This document shows, piece after piece, positions 1 through 4,742 of a DNA stretch of 6,578 nucleotides; position 1 is the first letter of the stretch, and the number at the start of each line of letters is the position of its first letter. A model generated the notes under the pieces. The model ran no database searches. It had not been told where the DNA came from and saw only the letters and a program-made list of their open reading frames with translations. The stretch spans positions 1 through 6,578 of the forward strand of contig JANYGM010000378.1 of the NCBI GenBank assembly GCA_025362415.1, read 5' to 3'. This DNA is from a bacterium (GTDB taxonomy: Bacteria; Bacteroidota; Bacteroidia; Cytophagales; Thermonemataceae). A program made the translations under genes and the position numbers.

Positions 1-4
1 TATC

Positions 5-83
5 AAAACCACCCCTAACCCCTCCTTAGGAAGGAGGGGAATTTTACTCCCCTCCTTTTTAAGGAGGGGCTGGGGGTGGTTTT
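5..83. repeat. Palindromic intergenic element with an outer stem and two inner hairpins
   Basis: The outer arms AAAACCACCCC (5-15) and GGGGTGGTTTT (73-83) are perfect complements. They enclose two further hairpins: CCCCTCCTT/AAGGAGGGG at 19-39, and CCCCTCC/GGAGGGG at 49-69. The whole can fold as a three-way junction or cruciform. CCCCTCC-rich palindromes of this kind are common between genes in Bacteroidota genomes (general knowledge). It may also act as a terminator for a gene lying left of the window. No ORF and no flanking target duplication are visible. Confidence 0.8.
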
Positions 84-197
84 TAGTGCCAATTTATTGT
101 TAAATACTTGATAATCAAACTATAAAAACTCTATTAGTAATCAGTTGCAAATAAACTCCTAATTTTGTATTTCTTAATGAACTTCGTGTTAAGAAAA

Positions 198-237
198 AAT
201 AAAACCCTAAGCAAAATATTTTGCTTAGGGTTTTATT
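198..237. terminator. Perfect 40-bp palindrome, bidirectional Rho-independent terminator
   Basis: Positions 198-237 are a gap-free perfect palindrome centred between 217 and 218. The core is CCCTAAGCAAAAT and its complement, flanked by AATAAAA and TTTTATT, so either strand gives a GC-containing stem ending in a U-rich tract. It lies 33 bp beyond the stop codon of the minus-strand gene at 270-905 and is the obvious terminator for it. The symmetry means it should also stop transcription entering from the left. Confidence 0.85.
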
Positions 238-269
238 ATATTCAATTTGATAAATATTTGATGTATTAC

Positions 270-905
270 TTACAAAAATTTCAAATTTCCTTCTTTGTTC
301 CAAGAAATAAAAAAAACTTTGTTTTGCTTGCTGTCATCAACATAAAGCCACGTACTTTTTAGAGAGGCAGAGTTTGCAGAAACGAATTTCCAAATAAAAT
401 CAGCATTCCTAGTAATACGTTTTTTGTCAATTCCCATATCAATAAGCTCTCTCAAAACATCTTCACTTTTGGTAATATATTCTCCGTCATTTCCCTGATT
501 AGTGCTTATTTGGACACTTTTTTCTATGTCTATTGTAGAAATATTAAGCGTATGGTCAAACTCATTTTTGCCACGTTTCACGCCCATATAATCAGAAAAA
601 TAAAGTATCAAATATACATTTTCAGATATTTTATATTTTCCTAACGGAAAAATACGCCATTTTTGCATAGTTTCAGGCTTTGCACCGCTATAAAGCATTT
701 CTTGGTATTTGATAGCTGCAATTTTCTCAAAAGGCATACTTCCTTTTTTGACAGTTTTTAGGCTATATTTGCCATTTATTTTTGAATTTTGCGCAAGGTC
801 AGGGAATTCAGATAGAAAATCTTTGTTTGCCTCTAAGTTGTTTTTTTGCGCAAATCCATAAAAATATAAACAACAAAGAATAGTTAAAAGTGTTATTTTT
901 TTCAT
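270..905 (-). CDS. Secreted or periplasmic protein of unknown function
   Basis: This ORF encodes 211 residues and I do not recognise the family. The start chosen is the ATG at 905. It begins MKKITLLTILCCLYFYGFAQ, a typical signal peptide with a lysine pair, a hydrophobic core and a GFAQ|K-like cleavage region near residue 20. An upstream in-frame start would add 12 polar residues in front of the signal sequence and is less likely. The mature part (about 190 residues) is soluble and lysine-rich with alternating beta-prone stretches, for example near residues 90-105 (NVYLILYF). There is one short helix-like segment, DVLRELIDMGIDKKRI, and no lipobox cysteine or later membrane segment. It is transcribed alone, away from the accessory block, with a strong palindromic terminator behind it. 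Coding status is secure (length, signal peptide, terminator); function is unknown. Confidence 0.85.
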   Translation of the reverse strand: MKKITLLTILCCLYFYGFAQKNNLEANKDFLSEFPDLAQNSKINGKYSLKTVKKGSMPFEKIAAIKYQEMLYSGAKPETMQKWRIFPLGKYKISENVYLILYFSDYMGVKRGKNEFDHTLNISTIDIEKSVQISTNQGNDGEYITKSEDVLRELIDMGIDKKRITRNADFIWKFVSANSASLKSTWLYVDDSKQNKVFFISWNKEGNLKFL

Positions 906-943
906 AAATGTAGTTTTTTGGTTATTCGTATTTTTTAACAATT

Positions 944-951
944 CAAAAGTA
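944..951 (-). promoter_or_regulatory. Probable -7 box for the secreted-protein gene
   Basis: Read on the minus strand, 951 to 944 is TACTTTTG, a match to the Bacteroidota -7 pattern TAnnTTTG. It lies 38 bp before the ATG at 905, a normal leader length. No good -33 TTG sits 19-21 bp upstream (the nearest candidate is CTGG at about 976-980), so the assignment is moderate. Confidence 0.45.
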
Positions 952-980
952 CATACTTTTAGCTTAATATTAGTTCCAGT

Positions 981-1040
981 TTTATGAAAAGGGCATTTTA
1001 ATTTATGAAAGTGGCTTTTGGTTTGATGATGGCTTTTTTT
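981..1040. repeat. Three imperfect tandem repeats of about 20 bp
   Basis: Three adjacent units share the pattern TTTATGAAAGTGGCTTTT: 981-1001, 1002-1021 and 1022-1040. The third is the most diverged (TTTGATGATGGCTTTTTTT). The spacing of 21 and 20 bp is about two helical turns, so equivalent bases face the same side of the DNA. They lie between the divergent promoters at about 944 and 1089-1120. Unit three runs into the left boundary of the accessory block. They may be regulator-binding iterons or replication slippage. Confidence 0.5.
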
Positions 1041-1125
1041 GTGTAATCAGTCGGAAACATCTGACTGCATAAAATAAATTAAAAAATATTTGGATAATAA
1101 AAATAGTTTGGTTATGTTTGGGGAG
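1035..1125 (+). repeat. 91-bp promoter-bearing repeat, copy A (left end of unit 1)
   Basis: This segment aligns without gaps to 2990-3080 at 77 of 91 positions, and I counted 14 substitutions by hand. It begins with TTTTTTGTG. A potential hairpin follows: a 7-position stem 1044-1050/1061-1067 with a 10-base loop TCGGAAACAT and one mismatched pair. The segment then runs into a full Bacteroidota promoter (1089-1120). Similarity ends just past the -7 box, so leader and gene are not shared. It marks the left edge of the first of two cassette-like units. Confidence 0.8.
1089..1120 (+). promoter_or_regulatory. Bacteroidota-type promoter of the DUF262 gene
   Basis: The -33 element TTTG (1089-1092) and the -7 element TATGTTTG (1113-1120, TAnnTTTG) are separated by exactly 20 bp, the optimum for the Bacteroidota primary sigma factor. 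Transcription should start near 1125-1128 and leave a leader of about 75 nt before the ATG at 1201. The same elements at the same spacing are conserved in repeat copy B although the bases between them differ, which supports function. Confidence 0.75.
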
Positions 1126-1158
1126 AAATATATGCAGTTATAACCTAACACGCCACAA

Positions 1159-1176
1159 GAGATTTTATTAAATCTC
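1159..1176 (+). promoter_or_regulatory. Hairpin in the leader of the DUF262 gene
   Basis: GAGATTT (1159-1165) and AAATCTC (1170-1176) form a perfect 7-bp stem with the loop TATT, 24 nt before the start codon. There is no U-tract, so it is not a terminator. It could tune translation or RNA stability, but nothing else supports a role. Confidence 0.35.
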
Positions 1177-1200
1177 ACAATAAACAATTAATTATAAAAT

Positions 1201-2865
1201 ATGAGTACAGAAGAAATATTTAAACCTGAAACGAAAAGTATTAAGCAAATATTTGGTGATACTGATGCTTTTTATCAAATGCCTATTTATCAAAGACCAT
1301 ATTCGTGGGATAAAGAAAGGGTAGAGCAACTTTGGTATGATATTTTAGATGCCTATAAAAATAATTGTGATGATAATTCAATTGATACAAACTACTTTTT
1401 AGGTTCAGCGGTTGTGGTTAAAAAGGCAACTAATTTTGAAGTGGTAGATGGGCAACAACGTCTAACTACTTTGACAATTTTATTTTGTACTTTGAGGGAC
1501 TTGAATTTAGAGATACCTCAAAAAAATATCGTTGCAAACAGTATAAAAGATTTAGTTGAAAATAAAGAACGTTTAAAACTAACAACTCACCTAAACAATC
1601 AGGCATTATTTGAAGAAACCATAATCAATAAAATAAATTTTAATACTTCAAAAAAAGAAGTTGCAGAAAATAGATTTTTACAAACAGCTTATTACTTCAA
1701 AGAGTTAATAAGTAAGGCACTAGACAAAAATTCAGAAGATTATATTGAGAATATTGAAAATTTTATATCTTACTTATTCAATAAAACAACAATGATTAAA
1801 ATTGTTTGTTATGATGAGAGTTTTGCTATAAAATTATTTACAGTTCTAAATGATAGAGGATTAGACCTTACACCAGCAGACATCATAAAGGCATATTTAC
1901 TGCAAAATTTGGACGAAGACAGAAGATTAAATTTCACGGAAGTTTGGAAAAGAATTGAAAATACTGCAACGCTTTCTGAAGAGAGTTTACAAGGTATTTT
2001 TAACCTGTATCTCTATTATTTAAAAAATGAACAACCCAAAAGAGCATTACAAGATGAGCTAAAAACGCAATTTGTAAAGGGCAACCCTCAAAAAATAATT
2101 TTAGATATTGAGAAGTTTGCTAAAAATCTTTTGGAAATTCAAAATGATAATAATGACAAAGAAATTTCAATGCTTAAATGTTTGAGACAGTCCGTTTATT
2201 GGAAATCAATACTGACAACTGCCAAACAAATTGAATACAAAGAATATGATAAACTAAAATCTTTAATTACCAAATATTATTATCAAAGTTGGATAGCTAA
2301 TGGAACGTCAAATAGAATAAAACAAACGTCATTTAATGTTCTCAAAAAAGTAAAAAACAAAGCATCCATTTTAGAAATCAAAATATTACTTCAAGACAAC
2401 TTAGGTAAATATGAAAATTATGAGCATTTTCTTTCAACAGATGATGCTTATGGAACAAATTGGCTGAAGCCTATTTTACTAGCAGTAGAGTATTTTCAAC
2501 AAGACAAACGGGACTTTATTCCAATTGTAAGAGACCTTCACGCTGAACACATTTTACCAAAAGGATGGAATAAAGCAGAATTGAATTGGAGGGATTATTT
2601 TACAGAAGATACAGCAAAACCAGTATTGAATAGCTTAGGAAATTTAACATTGTTGTCAGGACATAAAAATATTCAAGCAAGTAACCGCAATTATTTGGAT
2701 AAAGTTGAAATCTATAAAGGTAATAGAGGGAAAGGTTTTGACGGAAAGACCTCATTTGAAATCACTAAAAAAATATTAGATGAATATTCTGTTTGGACAA
2801 CAGATAACATTGTTAACAGATATGAATGGTTGCTGAAGGAAATAAAAAGAATACTTGAAATCTAA
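1201..2865 (+). CDS. DUF262/DUF1524 (GmrSD-like) restriction-type protein
   Basis: A 554-residue protein with the domain order of single-chain GmrSD-family enzymes. The N-terminal DUF262 domain has PIYQRPYSW (28-36) and the NTP-handling motif VVDGQQRLTTL (81-91). Its later conserved segment FTVLNDRGLDLTPADIIKAY covers about 213-232. The C-terminal DUF1524 domain is an HNH-type nuclease: AEHILP with His450, then LGNLTLLSGHKN (479-490) and the Asn-rich ASNRNYLDK (493-501). In the family, DUF262 uses nucleotide hydrolysis and DUF1524 cuts DNA. Relatives include GmrSD, which attacks glucosylated hydroxymethylcytosine phage DNA, BrxU, and SspE of phosphorothioation systems. The actual target here cannot be read from sequence. 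All recognisable motifs are present, so it should be active. It starts with ATG after an A/T-rich leader, has its own promoter, and stands alone with no modification gene nearby. The terminator-like hairpin in the ABC-gene fragment lies downstream. Confidence 0.9.
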   Translation: MSTEEIFKPETKSIKQIFGDTDAFYQMPIYQRPYSWDKERVEQLWYDILDAYKNNCDDNSIDTNYFLGSAVVVKKATNFEVVDGQQRLTTLTILFCTLRDLNLEIPQKNIVANSIKDLVENKERLKLTTHLNNQALFEETIINKINFNTSKKEVAENRFLQTAYYFKELISKALDKNSEDYIENIENFISYLFNKTTMIKIVCYDESFAIKLFTVLNDRGLDLTPADIIKAYLLQNLDEDRRLNFTEVWKRIENTATLSEESLQGIFNLYLYYLKNEQPKRALQDELKTQFVKGNPQKIILDIEKFAKNLLEIQNDNNDKEISMLKCLRQSVYWKSILTTAKQIEYKEYDKLKSLITKYYYQSWIANGTSNRIKQTSFNVLKKVKNKASILEIKILLQDNLGKYENYEHFLSTDDAYGTNWLKPILLAVEYFQQDKRDFIPIVRDLHAEHILPKGWNKAELNWRDYFTEDTAKPVLNSLGNLTLLSGHKNIQASNRNYLDKVEIYKGNRGKGFDGKTSFEITKKILDEYSVWTTDNIVNRYEWLLKEIKRILEI

Positions 2866-2881
2866 AAAATCAAAACCGCCC

Positions 2882-2998
2882 TTAAAACTCCCATCTAGCA
2901 GTTTGTTTATTAAAAAAAAGCCCTTCTACTGCAAAATTTTCTTCTAAAATACCGCTTTGAGTCATCTCTAGCGGTGTTTTTATGTGAAGTTTTTTGTG
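2882..2998 (-). pseudogene. Detached copy of the last 39 codons of the ABC ATPase gene
   Basis: These 117 bp align without gaps to the end of the ABC ATPase gene at 3868-3984 (offset 986 bp) with only five differences (112/117). The reading frame is intact from HKKLHIKTPLEM through RWEF and the stop. Two of the differences change amino acids (Thr to Asn and Gly to Ala); the other visible ones are silent. Identity starts exactly at the first base of the reversed stop codon (2882) and ends at 2998, where the promoter repeat takes over. No upstream coding part is present, so it is not a gene. It is a duplicated 3' end, as expected if a segment was inserted at the end of the ABC gene and that end was restored. 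Confidence 0.9.
2946..2981 (+). terminator. Terminator-like hairpin inside the ABC-gene fragment
   Basis: On the + strand AAAATACCGCT (2946-2956) pairs with AGCGGTGTTTT (2970-2980), 11 positions including one G-T. An inner GAG/CTC pair lies in the loop and a T-rich run ends at 2981. It lies about 80 bp after the DUF262 stop codon, in the right orientation to end that transcript. The sequence is coding on the other strand of the intact ABC gene, so its role as terminator is inferred from shape alone. Confidence 0.5.
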
Positions 2999-3080
2999 TA
3001 GTCAGTTGGAAACATCTGGCTAGACAAAATCAATTAAAATATATTTGGATAATAAAAATATATTTATTATATTTGGAGAG
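2990..3080 (+). repeat. 91-bp promoter-bearing repeat, copy B (left end of unit 2)
   Basis: This is the second copy of the segment at 1035-1125 (offset 1955 bp, no gaps, 85% identical). Its first nine bases TTTTTTGTG are shared with the end of the ABC fragment. Directly after them, 2999-3005 pairs with 3016-3022 over 7 positions (one G-T) around the loop TTGGAAACAT. Compared with copy A, three substitutions fall in the stem and all are compatible with pairing: A-C becomes G-C, T-A becomes T-G, and T-G becomes T-A. The promoter at 3044-3075 follows. Confidence 0.8.
3044..3075 (+). promoter_or_regulatory. Bacteroidota-type promoter of the GNAT-like/small-protein pair
   Basis: TTTG (3044-3047) and TATATTTG (3068-3075) are 20 bp apart, the same elements and spacing as in copy A. 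The expected start near 3081 gives a leader of about 35 nt before the ATG at 3116. The two downstream genes have only two bases between them, so one transcript should carry both. Confidence 0.75.
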
Positions 3081-3115
3081 TGGTGTAAGAATGATTACGT
3101 ATCAATATTGCGAAA

Positions 3116-3646
3116 ATGAAAAAAAATGAAAAAGTGTATTTAGATTTTATTATTGACAAACTAACTAACTCTATACAAAACACTGTATCAGGGGATAGTT
3201 TTCAGACAGAAGTTTCAATGTTTACAACCAAAGATTTGAAACAATGCACCAAGAAAAATGGATGGTTATTTAATTGGAAACAAGAGTTAGCCAACAACAG
3301 CAGAGAAATATATAAATTAAATATTGTAGGCAATCCAGACATTATACAAGGGCTTATAAGTTTTACAATAAAAACTGACCATATTTATATGGATTTAATT
3401 GAGAGTGCTCCTTTTAATCTTGGACAAAATAAAATATATGAGGGCGTAGCAGGAAATTTAGTTGCATTTGCCTGTAAAGTTTCATTTCAAAGGGGGTTTG
3501 ATGGCTTCTTATCATTCACAGCTAAAACAAAACTAATAGAACATTACGAAAATACTTTAGGAGCTTACCATTTTGGAAATCACCTGATGATTTTAGAAAC
3601 AAAAGCCGCAACAATTTTAGTAGAAAAATACTTTAAAACCTTATAA
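3116..3646 (+). CDS. GNAT-like protein of unknown function
   Basis: A 176-residue protein that I cannot assign to a named family, but its second half looks like a GNAT acyltransferase fold. Beta-prone strands near 66-71 and 78-95 lead into IYEGVAGNLVAFACKVSF (107-124), where GVAGN could be the acyl-CoA loop followed by helix 3. Then come the strand GFLSFTAK (130-137), the helix KLIEHYENTLGA (139-150), and MILETKAATILVEKYF (158-173). The canonical Q/R-x-x-G-x-G/A loop is not well formed, so catalytic activity is uncertain. There is no signal peptide or membrane segment, so it should be cytoplasmic. ATG at 3116 follows an A-rich stretch. The 57-residue gene downstream starts three bases after this stop, so the products probably work together. 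Options are a toxin-antitoxin-like pair, a defence module, or an accessory acetyltransferase with a partner. These are inferences. Confidence 0.8.
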   Translation: MKKNEKVYLDFIIDKLTNSIQNTVSGDSFQTEVSMFTTKDLKQCTKKNGWLFNWKQELANNSREIYKLNIVGNPDIIQGLISFTIKTDHIYMDLIESAPFNLGQNKIYEGVAGNLVAFACKVSFQRGFDGFLSFTAKTKLIEHYENTLGAYHFGNHLMILETKAATILVEKYFKTL

Positions 3647-3648
3647 TT

Positions 3649-3822
3649 ATGGGACACATCAAAGAACCAAAAGGAATAGATTTTATAATTCAAAGTCGCC
3701 CTTTAACGAAGGCAGAAGAACTTGGAATAAGTGAACACATAAAAAACTACAAATTAAAAAATAACAATATTTCAGATAATTCTAAAAAAGAAAAAGGAAA
3801 AAAGAAAACTGCACTTGTATAA
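3649..3822 (+). CDS. Small highly charged partner protein (57 residues)
   Basis: A short ORF starting with ATG three bases after the stop of the GNAT-like gene. It reads MGHIKEPKGIDFIIQSRPLT (1-20), then a predicted helix KAEELGISEHIKNYKLK, and a very basic tail with KKEKGKKK before the stop at 3820-3822. The N-terminal pattern (KEP-G-DF-I-SRPLT followed by a helix) looks like a conserved small domain, not random ORF sequence. I recall similar short Bacteroidota proteins only as uncharacterised. The tight spacing implies translational coupling, and the size fits an antitoxin or a small regulator. No DNA-binding motif can be named. No terminator is obvious between the stop and 3867, so termination may rely on the hairpin at 3932-3967. 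Confidence 0.7.
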   Translation: MGHIKEPKGIDFIIQSRPLTKAEELGISEHIKNYKLKNNNISDNSKKEKGKKKTALV

Positions 3823-3867
3823 CTATAAAATGGTTATTGCTACATTTTTTTGTGAAACAAACATCTT

Positions 3868-3984
3868 TTAGAACTCCCATCTACCAGTTTGTTTATTAAA
3901 AAAAAGTCCTTCTACTGCAAAAGTTTCTTCTAAAATACCGCTTTGAGTCATCTCTAGCGGTGTTTTTATGTGGAGTTTTTTGTG
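3868..3984 (-). repeat. ABC-gene 3' segment, intact copy of the 117-bp direct repeat
   Basis: This is the partner of the fragment at 2882-2998, with the same orientation and five differences. It is still joined to the rest of the ABC gene. The two copies bound 869 bp that hold promoter repeat B and the two-gene cargo, the arrangement expected of left and right junctions around an insertion at the end of a gene. Confidence 0.9.
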
Positions 3985-4647
3985 ATTATCAATAAGCCAA
4001 ACGACATCTGCCACCTGCAAAGCAAGGTCTAACTCGTGGGTAGAAACAAGAAAAGTTTTGTTTGTCGTGATAGTCAAATTTTTTATCATTTTGAAAAGTT
4101 GCAAACGACTAGGCAAATCCAAATGTGCCGTAGGCTCGTCTAAAAGCACAAAAGGTGTATCTTGTGCCAATGCACGTGCCAAAGAAACACGTTGTTTTTG
4201 TCCGTCAGAAAGTTGTGAGAGTGTTTGTGTGGCTATTTCTGTGGTTTTGGTGAGTGTAAGGGCATTTTCAATAATATTTTTATCATTTTCAGAGAGTTCA
4301 GAAAGCCACGTAGTATGTGGATAACGCCCCAAACTCACAAGTTCTTGTACACTAATAGCTTGATTATCAATTTTTTCTGAAAGTACGACAGAAATTTTTA
4401 GGGCAAGTTCTATTTCTGAAAGCTTTTTCAAAGAAATATCATTTATAAAAATATCTCCTTCTAACGGTTTTTGAAGTCCTGCAAGTGTACGCATTAGGCT
4501 ACTTTTTCCTGCGCCATTTTGTCCTATCAAACAAACCAAAATACCACTTTTGAGTGATATATTAAGGTTTTCTAAAAGGATTTTTGGTGTTTTTTTAGCA
4601 TAGGTGCTAGCTGGATAACCTACACAAAGTGATGACGTGTAAAGCAA
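3868..4647 (-). CDS. FecE/FhuC-type ABC transporter ATP-binding protein (iron complex or cobalamin uptake)
   Basis: Cytoplasmic ATPase of an importer for siderophore-iron, heme or vitamin B12. With the TTG start at 4647 it is 259 residues, the usual length. Walker A is GQNGAGKSS (42-50), the signature LSDGQ (146-150), Walker B FVLLDEP (166-172) and the switch His204 in STHELD. The Q-loop region reads SVVLSEK (86-92) with no Gln, which I recall in Bacteroidota FecE-like proteins. No ATG precedes Walker A. An in-frame GTG at 4761 lies inside an inverted repeat and upstream of the promoter at 4699-4729, so it cannot be the start. TTG at 4647 is the only conventional start codon left and gives an N-terminus (LLYTSSLCVGY) that fits the family. 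Permease and binding protein are not in the window. The last 39 codons are duplicated at 2882-2998. Confidence 0.88.
   Translation of the reverse strand: MLYTSSLCVGYPASTYAKKTPKILLENLNISLKSGILVCLIGQNGAGKSSLMRTLAGLQKPLEGDIFINDISLKKLSEIELALKISVVLSEKIDNQAISVQELVSLGRYPHTTWLSELSENDKNIIENALTLTKTTEIATQTLSQLSDGQKQRVSLARALAQDTPFVLLDEPTAHLDLPSRLQLFKMIKNLTITTNKTFLVSTHELDLALQVADVVWLIDNHKKLHIKTPLEMTQSGILEETFAVEGLFFNKQTGRWEF
3932..3967 (+). terminator. Terminator-like hairpin antisense to the ABC coding sequence
   Basis: This has the same hairpin bases as at 2946-2981. AAAATACCGCT (3932-3942) pairs with AGCGGTGTTTT (3956-3966), with a T-rich run ending at 3967. On the + strand it would stop transcription from the GNAT-like operon that runs convergently into the ABC gene. 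It is coding sequence on the minus strand, so selection may be for protein only. Confidence 0.4.
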
Positions 4648-4698
4648 AATTAAAAATTCTATAAAAAATTTGTAAAAAGATTTTCTGTAATAACAAAA

Positions 4699-4729
4699 CA
4701 AATATAGGCAAGTTTTTGTATATTTGCAA
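4699..4729 (-). promoter_or_regulatory. Promoter of the ABC ATPase gene
   Basis: On the minus strand TTG (4729-4727) and TATATTTG (4706-4699) are separated by 20 bp, a full match to the Bacteroidota pattern. Transcription should begin near 4694-4691, leaving a leader of about 45 nt to the TTG codon at 4647. This placement rules out start codons upstream of about 4694. Confidence 0.75.
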
Positions 4730-4742
4730 TAGAAAATTATTT

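Larger units (their letters stand above)
1035..3984 (+). other. Two-unit cassette-like accessory block at the 3' end of the ABC gene
   Basis: Unit 1 (1035-2989) and unit 2 (2990-3975, plus the shared 9-mer to 3984) share the same plan: TTTTTTGTG, hairpin, TTTG/TAnnTTTG promoter, unrelated cargo, then the last 39 codons of the ABC gene read backwards, ending in TTTTTTGTG. The left ends are 85% identical and the right ends 96%. The cargo is a DUF262/DUF1524 protein in unit 1 and a GNAT-like/small-protein pair in unit 2. No integrase or transposase gene is present. The repeats are seen directly; calling them cassettes is inference. Confidence 0.6.

Noticed and set aside
145..167. Promoter with TAATTTTG at 160-167
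   Set aside because: The nearest TTG is only 12 bp upstream, no + strand gene follows, and the terminator palindrome lies just beyond.
115..362. Short ORFs on both strands sharing the peptide NKTLSKIFCLGFY
   Set aside because: The shared peptide is just the translation of the perfect terminator palindrome 198-237 in both directions, and the frames overlap the end of a real gene.
981..1040. CRISPR array
   Set aside because: The three repeats are adjacent with no spacers, are imperfect, and no cas gene is present.
1126..1200. Integron attC-like site (ACCTAAC heptamer in the DUF262 leader)
   Set aside because: A single RYYYAAC-like word without the paired GTTRRRY site or the folded attC structure; cassettes here also carry their own promoters, unlike integron cassettes.
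4058..4324. 88-codon + strand ORF
   Set aside because: It lies entirely inside and antisense to the ABC ATPase with its motifs; its Ser/Cys/Val-rich composition is typical of a shadow frame.
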